From Alopecurus myosuroides (lineage: Eukaryota; Streptophyta; Magnoliopsida; Poales; Poaceae), in assembly GCA_028641055.1 (NCBI GenBank), contig CM054061.1:59690825-59754824 (forward strand): 64,000 bases of DNA, given 5' to 3'. The notes under the pieces were generated by a model. That model made no database searches, was not told the DNA's origin, and worked only from the letters and a program-made list of their open reading frames with translations. Both the position numbers and the translations under genes were made by a program. This document shows, piece after piece, positions 21,645 through 31,799 of this stretch (position 1 is its first letter; each line of letters starts with the position of its first letter).

Positions 21645-22190
21645 CTGCGTGTGTCAGTGTACGTGTGCACGTACACAAACGTAATCTCGCGCGTGTACAT
21701 CGGCGTCTGTTCAAGACAGCATACGTACGGGTATATAGGTACAACTAGCCGTGAAGCTAAGGCACGATCGAGATAGTAGATCGATGTCAAGAGACCACGG
21801 AACAGTACCCGTTACAAGTAACGATCGATCACCGCCTACACCACACACATGTCGGCCGCTGGCGGTCGTCTGCGCCAACAGTGTTCTCGGCTGCTCCGAG
21901 CCGTTGTGTGTTTGTCGATCCACCACGTCCGTAAAAAACAAAAACAAAAATGTAGCTACCTGATCCAGGAGGATGGCTCAAAAAAGGAAGAAAGAAGTTG
22001 ACACAAGTGGAAGGAGTGCAGACGCACACGCAAAATTAACTGTTGATGCCTACGACAAGGAAAGTGGGAAGGGTCGATATGCCGGCCACGTGCATTTGCA
22101 AGAAATAGTTGCAGCCACGGATGGCGCTGGCGGCTGCATAAGTAGTTTCTAAGTAGTTTGTGCATGTTGCTGCATCAGTACGTGGCCGAG
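21645..22190. repeat. Segmental repeat copy R1
   Basis: This is unique-looking DNA that recurs, diverged, at 38636-40660. Shared words include CGATCGATCACCGCCTACAC, CCAACAGTGTTCTCGGCTGC and CGTAAAAAACAAAAACAAAA. R1 lacks the two hAT insertions present in R2 and so preserves their empty sites (AAGTGGAA at 22005-22012; TTTGTGCA at 22157-22164). No coding frame is supported. Confidence 0.8.
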
Positions 22191-23805
22191 TGGCGAAGGC
22201 AGCTGACATGTATACACGACGCTTCGGCCGTCCTTAAAATCCGTGCCAAATTAATTGTCTCAAAATTGGACAAAACTAGGCATATCTAATTCTAAAACAT
22301 GTCTACATACATCTATTTTTGTCCAACTTTAAGAGGCTATGCTTCGGTCTCCCCTTTCCAAAATATAAAAGGGCAGTATAGTCCTTTATTATAATTAATT
22401 AATGTTAATTAGTTGTTAATCATATTAGACTTCGCCGGCCTTGCGAAGCCAATACACAATGATCATACGGACATATGTATACTAATAGAAATCTGCCCGA
22501 GAACTGTTCGATGTAAAAAAGCCATAACCATGTAACTCTACTATAGGCAAGCCTCACACACATGAGAATATTTTCTTGGATACCAAGACAAGGCTCAATT
22601 AGTCGTTAATGACTATTTAATATTTTGCCAATGACCATTACACCCTTAATTACGAAGGGCTATGGAGCGATCTTTGCCGTTAATGTATTTAACTTTGGTT
22701 AGGGGGAGACACCGAAGCAGAAGCCAACTTTGAGACAATTAATATGAGACGCAGGGAGTAATCACTAGTTTGGCTATGGTTCTAACGTTGTTTTCTGCTT
22801 AGAGCCTGGGCAGCTGCCCGGGTTGTCGGGCCTTGGCTCCACCACTAACGTGGCCCTTAAACGACCGTAGTCAAGGTGCACAACGGCGACGACATTCCAC
22901 TCACGGCGCTCTGCTTGAAACTCTGTGTCCGCATGGAGACCGCTCTCGAGCTGCATGCAGTTGTAGCTAGGCCTCCACCTGCTCATCGAAGCGAAAATGT
23001 CGCTTCTCCTGGCGGTGGAAACTGCGGATGGACTTGGCCTCGGCCTCCACGGGCTAGCCAAGCTCCTTGTCGTTGACGATGTAGAAATAATCCTCCGATA
23101 ACTCATATTCCTCGCTCTCCTCCCCGAGGACCTTCAACACCGTCGCCGAAGAGCGCGGCCTAACAACTCAACGCGAGCCGCCGGCCTTGTGGCCATGGGT
23201 GCATGGCGGAGGCCCTCCAACCACGAACTGTCCTAGGGCCGTCGACCTCCTCGTCGTGGATGTGGCCCTGCTCGTTTATGCGAGACGCGCACTCGCCATC
23301 ATCCTCCGTGGCCGGTGTAGTGGTGTAGGTCGTGGTGTCAAGCTAATACGAGCCCTAGCGGCGCCGACATGGATGTTCAGAAGCCACATAGTGACGGCGA
23401 GAGGACCGGCGACGGGAAGCGCGCACAAATCTGTAGGGATTGCTCGCCGGAGTGAGGTGGAGCGTACGACAGCGGGAAAAATTTACGGCTGAGGCGGCGG
23501 GGGAGTGAAGGGGCTGTGAACTGACAAACCCTCATCGACCTTTCATATACTGGTCGGTGAGGTATTTCTACAAGGCCTTATCTCCCGTTTTTAGGTCAGA
23601 CGAGCATACGGGCTCTATTCTGGCCCAAAAAATGGGTCGAACCTGTCTACTCGCCGGACTTTTTCGGTTTTGCTTTGTTTATGGGTACCTGCTAGAGTTG
23701 CTCTCAGGGGCGTAGATTGGAGAAGCTCTTGCGCTATATTTGTTCTCCTTCCTTAATTTTCCTAGGCAAGGTCAATAGAATGGTGCCTATATATAGGTAG
23801 CATAA
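22191..23805. other. Mosaic of transposon remnants, no gene
   Basis: 22230-22757 looks like a Stowaway-type MITE (AATTAATTGTCTCAAAATTG at left, GAGACGCAGGGAGTA at right) interrupted by an insert with ends GCTTCGGTCTCCCC and GGGGAGACACCGAAGC (about 22338-22726). 22800-22850 (GGGTTGTCGGGCCTTGGCTC) resembles a hAT terminus. 22860-23520 is GC-rich with no convincing frame. 23690-23703 (GCTAGAGTTGCTCTC) is a typical cereal element terminus without its partner. Individual limits are uncertain. Confidence 0.4.
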
Positions 23806-25860
23806 GGGCATCTCTAGCCGTTCGCCCCCCCCCCCCCCAGGACGCAAAAATTTCCCTTTTTCGGCCGCCGCGGCGCGAAACGGCGCAAAACATGAAAGTG
23901 GGGGGGGGGGGGGGGGAGGGCGTTCCCCAGCCGTGAAACCCAGCCCCCCCCCCCCCCCCGCGCCGGCGATTCGGCCATATTTGCGCATGTAGAGTTTTGG
24001 CACACAAATAAATAGAGTTTTGCCACACAAATAAATAGTTCAACAATTTAAACAAATAAAATAAATTACACTACGCATTGTCATCGTCCTCAACATTGTC
24101 ATTCCCCTTTCGCGCCCACAAATGCTGCACCAGGTCATTCTGTAGAGCATGGTGTGTTCCAGCATGTCGAATCTCCTGCCGCTTGGCGAGGAAGGCTGTC
24201 CATGATGCCGGCACCTGGTGATCAACATCTGCAAGAGGACCCTGCCGGTAGTATGGTGTGTTTGCCTCGCTGTCAGGCACCGGGTCATCCCGCTCACTCT
24301 CAATGATCATGTTGTGCAAGATCACACAACACTGCATCACCTCCCAGATGTTGGACTTCGATCAAGTCATAGCTGGGTACCGGGCAATAGCGAATCGAGA
24401 TTGCAGCGCGCCAAATGCCCGCTCAACATCCTTCCTGCAAGCCTCCTGGCACTTGGAAAACCAAGCTTTTGCGCTTCCTAGCACAGGGTTGGAGATGCTC
24501 TTCAAAAATGTTGCCCACTTCGGATAGATGCCATCTGCAAGATAATACCCCTTTGTATACTGGTGTCCACTGATCTCATAGTTCAAAGGGGGGCATGGCC
24601 TTCGACAAGCTCGGCAAAGACATTCGAGCACTGCAATACATTGATGTCGTTGTGACTTCCAGGCATACCAAAGAACGAATGCCAAATTCATAGATCGTAC
24701 GAAGCCACGGCTTCGAGAACCACCGAGCACTCTCCTTCCTTTCCCTTGTACATCCCCTGCCAATCAAATGGACAATTCTTCCATGCCCATGCATACAGTC
24801 GATACTACCAAGCATCCCAGGAAAGTATCTTGCTTCATTCTCTGCGAGAAGACGAGCAGTGTCTTGCGCATTGTGTGATCGCAAATATGTTAGGCCAAAA
24901 ACTCCAACCACTGCGCGGCAGAACTTGTTGAAGCAGTCAAGGGCCGTTGACTCGCTCATCCGCAGGTAGTCATCTTGTGCATCTGCAGGAGCACTGTATG
25001 CAAGCGACCTCATGGCCATCGTGCACTTCTGAATAGAGGTAAAGCCTACCGTGCCAGTGTAGTCCTTCTTGAATTTGAAGTAGGTGTCGAACTTCCGGAT
25101 GGCATTCATGATCTTGAGGAAGAGCTTGCGGTTCATCCTGAAACGACGCCGAAACACCTTCTCGTCGTTGGTGGGATCCTCGGCGAAGTAGTCAGAGTAG
25201 AGGATGCGGTACCCCTCGTACCGCTGCCTCGGCTTGCTCTTGCGGCGACCGGGTCTCGATCCAGCACGCCGCGGCTGGGCGGCCTGGGCCTGCAATCCGG
25301 CCAGGCAGCTCAGGACCAGCAAGTGTTCCTCGTCGTTGATGGCGGCCTAATCTTCCTTGTCGAATAGCTCGGCGAGCATCTCCTCGGCGTCGGAGTCCAT
25401 GGGCGGGGCAGAACGTCGAACACCTTGCGGGCGGGTGGACGCGTTTCGCCGGGCACAACCTCCCTCGCGGCGGGGGCCGAGTAAATGGCGCCGGCGGCGT
25501 GGCGGCGGCGGTTCGGCTCGTCGCTCCTGTGTGGTGGTGGCCGACGGTGGCGGCGTGGGGGAGGCCGACGGGGTGGCGACGGCGAGTTGAGCGTGAGGAA
25601 AAGGCGAGTCGGGGTGGGGAAAGTGGAAAAAATGGTGTTGCCTCGCCGACAGTGCTGGCCCACGCGCGCTTTTCCTTTCGTCCCCCCCCCCCCCCCCCCC
25701 CCAAGCCGAACCCACCGCCTGGGTGCGACGGCGTAATTTCCGCCCAAACGGCGCTATTTGGGGTTCTGGGGGGCCGGCTTGTAGAAAAACGACGCTTTTG
25801 AAGAAAAACGGCGCTATTTCGCATCCTGTGGGACGCTGGGAGGGACGGCTGGAGATGCCC
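23806..25860. mobile_element. PIF/Harbinger DNA transposon, decayed
   Basis: The ends are GGGCATCTCTAGCCG at left and its counterpart (GGGCATCTCCAGCCG when inverted) at right, with a 3-bp TAA duplication (23803-23805 and 25861-25863). The length is 2055 bp. It contains a broken Harbinger transposase on the minus strand and several homopolymer runs of about 14-20 C or G near both ends (23826-23840, 23900-23917, 23944-23959, 25682-25702). Confidence 0.9.
24062..25400 (-). pseudogene. PIF/Harbinger transposase pseudogene
   Basis: It starts at M-D-S-D-A-E-E-M-L near 25400, has an in-frame TAG at 25347-25349, and continues in the same frame through D-Y-F-A-E-D-P-T, F-R-R-R-F-R-M and F-G-L-T-Y-L-R to G-S-I-D-C-M-H, which holds the first catalytic Asp. 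A frameshift follows (about 24740-24650). Similarity resumes in another frame with N-Y-E-I-S-G-H-Q-Y, K-G-Y-Y-L-A-D-G-I-Y-P-K-W-A and D-V-E-R-A-F-G-A-L-Q, then in a third with C-V-I-L-H-N-M-I-I-E. All are hallmarks of the plant Harbinger transposase (Plant_tran/DDE_Tnp_4). No functional protein can be made. Confidence 0.85.
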
Positions 25861-25863
25861 TAA

Positions 25864-26506
25864 GTGTTAGTATGACATCTAAAATTATAAATGTGTAACC
25901 GTTGCCGTCTTTGTTTGCATTGTATGCCTTGAATCTGAAATCCAAAATTAAAAGTGTCGTGAGGCATGAGCGAAATATTCAGCTAGCTAGCTTCTCTCTC
26001 CATCATGCCGGAATTGTTGGGTCAAATGTGTCGTGCACTAGACTCAGTAAGCTACGTAGTATACTACGAGTACCTTAAAATAGAGAACCGATCAATATGA
26101 TGCTCACTTGGCCTGGATTTTTTTTTTTTTTTTTTGCCCACAAATTAGCCGGTGCACGAAATTGAGTACCCGATGTGGCACGAGGATCTTCACCTTCACG
26201 GCAGGTCGGTTGCAACCGCCTCCGCCTTCGATCTTCTAGAACCTTTCCCGCTAGCTCGGTGCATCACCGATTGCACGTACGTACGTCCTCCTGCTAGGCC
26301 GGCTGGCCGGCCGGCGAACACCCTAGGCACAAGACCGATCACTGGCTCTCTCGTCGCTGCCGCCACCGCCGCCGAAAACGTGAAACATGTAGGTTTGCTA
26401 CATCAACATAATTGCTACGCAATGTAGTCATGCAGACGTACCGTCTGCGTAGAGTAGGACGCGATGTTGCTTTGAGCTGGAGATGCCAGTTGCCGCTGGG
26501 CGTACC
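25864..26506. other. Intergenic, no gene seen
   Basis: It contains a T18-type run near 26120-26136 and a GCCGGC-rich patch near 26300. A 91-codon plus-strand frame (26152-26427) has no recognisable similarity. Confidence 0.4.
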
Positions 26507-27211
26507 CAGGCCCGTCTTTGAGGGTGCGCCAAGTGCACAGTGGCTCAGGGCCCCCGTTTTCGGTGGGCCCCCAGTTTTATAGGCCTAGTATTCATTGCGC
26601 ACCGATCGAGAGGGAAAGGAACAAGGCGCCGGCTCGTCTCGTTACTGCTCATGTGACGATTGACCAGGTAATTATCCCACACTGCCTCAACTATTGGATT
26701 AGGCACAGGAAATTTTAAGGAGATGACTACTGATTTGCTGATCATGACGCACTGCAACAGTGATTAGGGGTGTGGAATTTTAAGACCGCAGCGTAAGACA
26801 CCTACGATCCTTCCGAGTGCAGCACGATAGGACGGAATTACTAATCAAGTACAGTTTTTTTTTTTTGACAGGACTAATCAAGTATAGTTGGATGTTGGCG
26901 TAACATTTTGTGCTTATTATACAACACTAAATCAGTCTAGTAAATTTTTATCTTTAGTCAAATTGTTTGGACTTTGTTTTAATGAGACAGGAATAATCAT
27001 GAATTCTAGAAAAACAAAGTGTCTATCTACTAGTACCTTTTAGTATAATTAATATATCTTATGTTTCTATATACAGGAGAAAATAACTTTATGCGCTGCA
27101 TAAAATGCAATGTGAAAATATTTTTAGTTATTGTGTAATGTGAAAATTTCAAAATTTAGGGCCCTATTTTATGTTTCGCACAGGGGCCCCGAATTTTTGG
27201 AGACGGCCCTG
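26507..27211. mobile_element. Non-autonomous hAT element (705 bp)
   Basis: Its ends are CAGGCCCGTCTTTGAGG and, inverted, CAGGGCCGTCTCCAAAAA, typical hAT termini. A perfect 8-bp duplication GGCGTACC lies at 26499-26506 and 27212-27219. No transposase coding is visible; the interior contains AT-rich sequence. Confidence 0.92.
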
Positions 27212-27475
27212 GGCGTACCCACAGAGGCATTTAAAGTGGGGGCCCACGGGTGACGGACTGACGTACAGCCCCTCCTCCACAACCGTCGCGCGGAGGGGCC
27301 GGAAGGCCGGTACGTACGCCCGTGAAGAGAGGGTCTTTGCCGGCCGCGTTGTACTACGTTGCGTTCCAGCGCACCGGAATGCGGGATCCCGACCTGGTCG
27401 GGCTCGATCAGTGTCACTGCGTGCTTCCGATATGGCCCACATGACGGATGGCCCCTATTGGCTCTCACTTGTATG

Positions 27476-27637
27476 TACTCCCTTATATTGAAATGTAAGA
27501 TGTTTTAGCATTTCATAGACAAAACGAATCTAGACATATTTTAGTGTAATATACATATTAATAAACAATAAAACATATCTAGATACATTTTGTCTAAAAA
27601 ATGCTAAAACATTTATATTTTGATACATAGTGAGGAG
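27476..27637. mobile_element. Stowaway-like MITE
   Basis: Inverted halves start with CTCCCTTATATTGAAATGTAA and, read from the other end, CTCACTATGTATCAAAATATA; both run inward to ATGTTTTAGCA. The centre is AT-rich (ACATATTTTAGTG). About 162 bp, with diverged ends. Confidence 0.75.
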
Positions 27638-27868
27638 ATCGCGGATAATCCCCTGGTTGAAAGAAAAGGAAATATCTTGGTGTTTTCTTTTTTTTTGCGA
27701 CTAGAAATCTCTTGGTCTAGAAATCGAGTAAACGACCTATAATTAAGTGTGATCTAAGTCGCATTTTTATGAGCCATTATATTTTCGGTTTCTTTAAAAA
27801 ATACCTACATGGTTTATTAAAACTGGTCAAAACCAGATACAAAGGGCACAAAGTCCCCATCTGACCAC

Positions 27869-28363
27869 TAGGGCTGGACCTGAAGCTCGAGCCTCGAGGC
27901 TCGTCTCGGGCTCGCCTCGGCTCGAAGGTGGTGCAAGCCAAGCCTAAACCTTCCGGACAAGGCTCGAGGCTCGATGAGTCTGCTCGGTGAACCTCGCAAG
28001 CCGACACGAAGGCTCGATAAAATAACAAAAATATAGCAAAAATGACTCATTTACACTTTTGTGTTGCAGTTTTTTGGCTGTATAAAAGGTTCCAACAAGT
28101 ATATCAAGTAAATAAGCACCATTGACATTATTTTGCTTTAATTATTTGGCCGTATACAAATTTTCAGCAAGCAAATATATCAAATAGGACTCATTTACAC
28201 TATTCTATACACGAAAAAAAAGATGTTGCGGCTCACGAGCCAGCCGAGCCGCAAGCCCACTTCAAAGTTTTAGAGGCAAGCCGAGCCTGGCTCAGCTCAG
28301 CTGGAATCGAGCCTAACCGAGCCGAGCCTCGAGCCGACTCGGCTCGGCTCGATTCCAGCCCTA
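27869..28363. mobile_element. Non-autonomous hAT element rich in GAGC/GCTC words, copy 1
   Basis: The ends are TAGGGCTGGA...TCCAGCCCTA with a perfect 8-bp duplication CTGACCAC (27861-27868 and 28364-28371). The subterminal regions are dense with GGCTCGAGCC/GAGCCGAG words in both orientations. It belongs to the same family as the element at 41836-42358. Confidence 0.92.
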
Positions 28364-28371
28364 CTGACCAC

Positions 28372-29126
28372 AGAAGCAACATAACTAAACACGAAACACA
28401 TTACCAAACTCACGAACTCGATCACCAACACATTTTGTGTGAGCCAATATACACTATGTGACTGTTGATTTTTTTTAAGGCACTCTCTTATAGGCATTTT
28501 TCAAAGTGTCTAGAAAAACTAATTTTGAGGCAATTTTTTAGAAAATGCCTTGAAAAATGGTATTTAGTGCCTTGAAAAACCTAAAAGTGCCTATAAAAGT
28601 TGATTTTTTGAGGCATAATTAACAAATTGCCTCAAAAGATCTTTGCCTACCCTATTTGATAGGGCACTTTTTTCAAATGCCCTAAATAATTTTTCTAAGT
28701 ACTTTATGTATTTTTTTGTGCCTCTGTATATCAACCGTGACGTAATGATAGGGGGGATCAAATGGCCCAGATTTTCTCACTTTGATGTGCATAGCCATTC
28801 CCTCTTGTCTCCACAGTATGATCCAATGCATGACCTTGTTGATCTCCATTCGGCAGCCGCCATCTCGTCCAAATCTTGACCCCCTCTCTAAAATCGCCAT
28901 TACGGTTCTAGCCCCCATCCCTAACATGTCGTTGCCACAACCCTTTTTTTAAGAATGCGTAGAGGAAGCCCCTACATCGAGTTTTTTTTGTTTTTAAACA
29001 ATAACCCAAATCTGCGTTCGTAAGGACTTGAAATGGGGTGATCGGGTTGTACATCCACTTCTCTAACCAAATGAGCTTGGCTCCGTCTTCACTCATTTCA
29101 TACTTAGTGTGCTAATATAACCACAA
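28372..29126. other. Intergenic, no gene seen
   Basis: 28470-28700 is built from diverged short repeats of the type AAAGTGCCT/AATGCCTTGAAAAA (GCC flanked by A/T runs), of unknown origin. 28740-29100 has short frames without recognisable similarity. Confidence 0.4.
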
Positions 29127-29129
29127 TAA

Positions 29130-29432
29130 GGGCCTATTTGATTCATAGGATAGAAAAACCATGGGAATAGGAAAAACATAGGATTGCAATGTTATGGCCA
29201 CTTCAATCCTATAGGATTTGTCATGCACCAAACTTTATTTGATTCCATCAAAGGAATTATAAAAAGAGATGGGAGTGGATGTTAGGTTTCCTATAGGAAC
29301 TAGTACAAAATTACTATGGGAAAAGTTCCTATAGGATCCAATCCTACAGATCAAATGATCAAGTTAGGATAATTTCCTATAGGATTGAATCCTCCAAAAA
29401 TCCTACATGTTTCCTTTGAATCAAAGGAGCCC
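29130..29432. mobile_element. Tourist-type (PIF/Harbinger) MITE, 303 bp
   Basis: Ends are GGGCCTATTTGATTCATAGG and, inverted, GGGCTCCTTTGATTCAAAGG, with a TAA duplication at 29127-29129 and 29433-29435. The interior has several CCTATAGGA palindromes. Confidence 0.88.
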
Positions 29433-29435
29433 TAA

Positions 29436-30364
29436 AGGGCCTCATGATGCTGCTAGTGCTCCTACTCATAAACATGGCCTCTTCCATGGACTTCCTCTAT
29501 ATATCTACATCTCCCTATGTAAGCACTAGACTATTGTACTAGTGCATATAAAAAAAGCAAAGTAAGAAATAGCAATTAGCTGGCACCTGCCACCTCGCAT
29601 AGACCCGTCCTCTCTGCTCTCATGTGCATAACTATGCGGGTTTCGCTGATTTCAACGATGCTTTTGAGGCTTATCCCGAGTCTATTGTTGTATCCTATCT
29701 CTAGTGATGTGAATTGGGTGTCTTAGACGGTTCGTGTTCTCGGATTGAGTGATCAGTCTTGTGTCTAGGGTGGTACTCTAGGGTGGTGCTATGCCATGGG
29801 CGCTATTGGTGTTTTCTTTCTATGTTGATTGCTTGATCAACTTGGCTAGTGTCGAGGTCCGTGTGGCTAGAGACCGGGAAAGGCAAAATCTTTTCAAGAC
29901 TTTGGTCATTGCCCACAAGGCCAGACCCAAGCAGAGCTGAGTGGGTGATTAGGCCCCCACTCAAATTGGGAAAAATCTTTAGAAGTTTGAAGACAAATAT
30001 TTGAATTTTTAAATTTACTATAGAAGTGCCCCCAGTGTCAAACTATGTGCCCCCACTGAATAAATTCTCTGGGCCCTCGGCGACGTCGAAACTCATGGAT
30101 ATTGTCTCCCTTCCTTGGAGGCCCTCTCTAATTGATCCCCACTTCTTTCGACATCTCGAAGTTTGTATGAACCGGTGGTCCTAGCCATGAGCCCCGTTCT
30201 AGGTGATAGTGGTGTTGTGCAAGTGATGTTTTAACTACCCTTTTCCGTATATGTTGTAAGTTTTTTTTGTGTATTTTTTATTGGTTAAGGAGTTAATTTT
30301 TCAAAGTCGGGTTTATTTCGACCATTTCGGTTTGAATAAAATCGAATTATAGCTTGATCAGCCG
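29436..30364. other. Intergenic, no gene seen
   Basis: No supported frame. The patch 29940-30070 contains GCCCCCACTCAAATT and, 100 bp later, GTGCCCCCACTG, possibly part of an unidentified element. Confidence 0.35.
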
Positions 30365-31480
30365 TTGCATGCATTGTTTCCACATACAACGAGTTGAAGG
30401 CATGTCAGGCCTGGAAGTGGTGCACCGATCGACCTAGCTTAATCATCCGTTGCAGTCATAACACGTGTAACAACTTGCATCGATCCTCAGGAGCACACGT
30501 ACGGACAGGATGTGCCATGGATGATTATATTCCGATTCCGACGTGACACGCCGACAGGTAGCTAAGTCAGCACATCACCTAACCATGGAACTGTACGTAC
30601 TGCCCAAAACGCAATCATTTCGAATTTCCTGGGCGTCCGTACGCTCATTAGGCCTTCCGTAATGCGGAACGGCTTGGCCGTCTCTAAAGTTGTCCTCATC
30701 ACGATAGAATTAGGAGACGGCCCGTCGTTTCTCAACTCGCCTTGTGCATTTAATTCTTTTCCACCATCCCACGGATAGTCTCACGTCTTGATTGGTCAAA
30801 TGGTGTATGCGTGAGCTGGTTAGAGCAAGTACAATAAGGCCATGTAAGCGGGCTATAAAGAATTAAATAATATATTTGTGCTTAGTTGGATGAGAGAGAA
30901 GAGGAGAGAGAAGAGAAGCGGGCTACAAGATAGTAGCCAGCTCTTGCACGTGCTCATAGGCACTTTGTGAGAGTGTAAGGTGGACCATGTGTTGACAAAA
31001 TAGTGCATGCATATAGTATACTATTGTACATATTGGCTATAAGCTGGCTATAAGATGACATGGCAATGCCTTATAGCCAGCAGCCGGCTCTATTATTAAC
31101 CATGCTCTTAAGCAATGCCATTTATTATTTGTCTTGGATATAGTGACAAGAGCCGTATACATGCTAAGAGTCGGTTCTCTTCCTCTCAGCATTAAAACCT
31201 CTTCCACGTAAGCAAAATGTCCTACGTGGACACCTAAGAAACGATCCAGCTTGTAGCACTACGGACGGCCTTACAACCTCTCTTTGGTAGTGCAGACATT
31301 TTTGAACTAAGGCGTACGTGGATGGATCGAGGACCAGACAACGAAGATATGCTATAGATGTACTGTAGACGAGCTGACAGTTGAGATTTACTAGTGCACA
31401 AGTACGTAGTACTACGTTACGCGGTTGCGCATTAATCTGATGACTCCCTTTCATGCGTGCCAACTGACACGTAGCTTTCT
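30365..31480. repeat. Segmental repeat copy U-A
   Basis: This is a diverged duplicate of 42935-43395. Shared blocks include GATGATTATATTC, GACACGCCGACAG, GGACCAGACAACGA and TGTAGACGAGCTGACAGTTG, with CGCGGTTGCGCATTAATCTG here as CGCGGCTGCGCATTAATCTG in the other copy. It contains an extra MITE (30823-31107) not present in the other copy. In both copies it is followed by segment R (R2 here, R3 there). Confidence 0.75.
30823..31107. mobile_element. Tourist-like MITE, 285 bp
   Basis: The left end is GAGCAAGTACAATA and the right end, inverted, GAGCATGGTTAATAATAG, with a TTA duplication at 30820-30822 and 31108-31110. The interior has the paired words AGCGGGCTA and GGCTATAAG common in cereal MITEs of this type. 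Confidence 0.75.
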
Positions 31481-31799
31481 TCTTCGGACTTGTTCTTCTG
31501 ATTACTCGATCTCACTGTTGTTTGCCCGTATTATGCAATAGGAAATAGATTAATTAAGACGCTCGTAGTAATCAGCTGGTTCTTGTGCAAATTTCTCTGC
31601 ATGAGTCCAGCTATCTACGCATACTGTTTTGGATGTCCCGCCACAGTACTTCATTTCTAGCTAGTCATACGCGTCAAATAATCAGGAGAATCGATCTTAC
31701 AGGTTCAGTGAGAAGAATGTCGATCTTTCGGAGCTCCCTGCTGTCCTCCTGGCGGTTCTCCCCGGCGTCCTCCCGCGTGCTCCGGCGTACGCGCCCTCG

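Noticed and set aside
29436..30364. Possible additional element around the GCCCCCACT words
   Set aside because: No paired termini or target duplication could be found.
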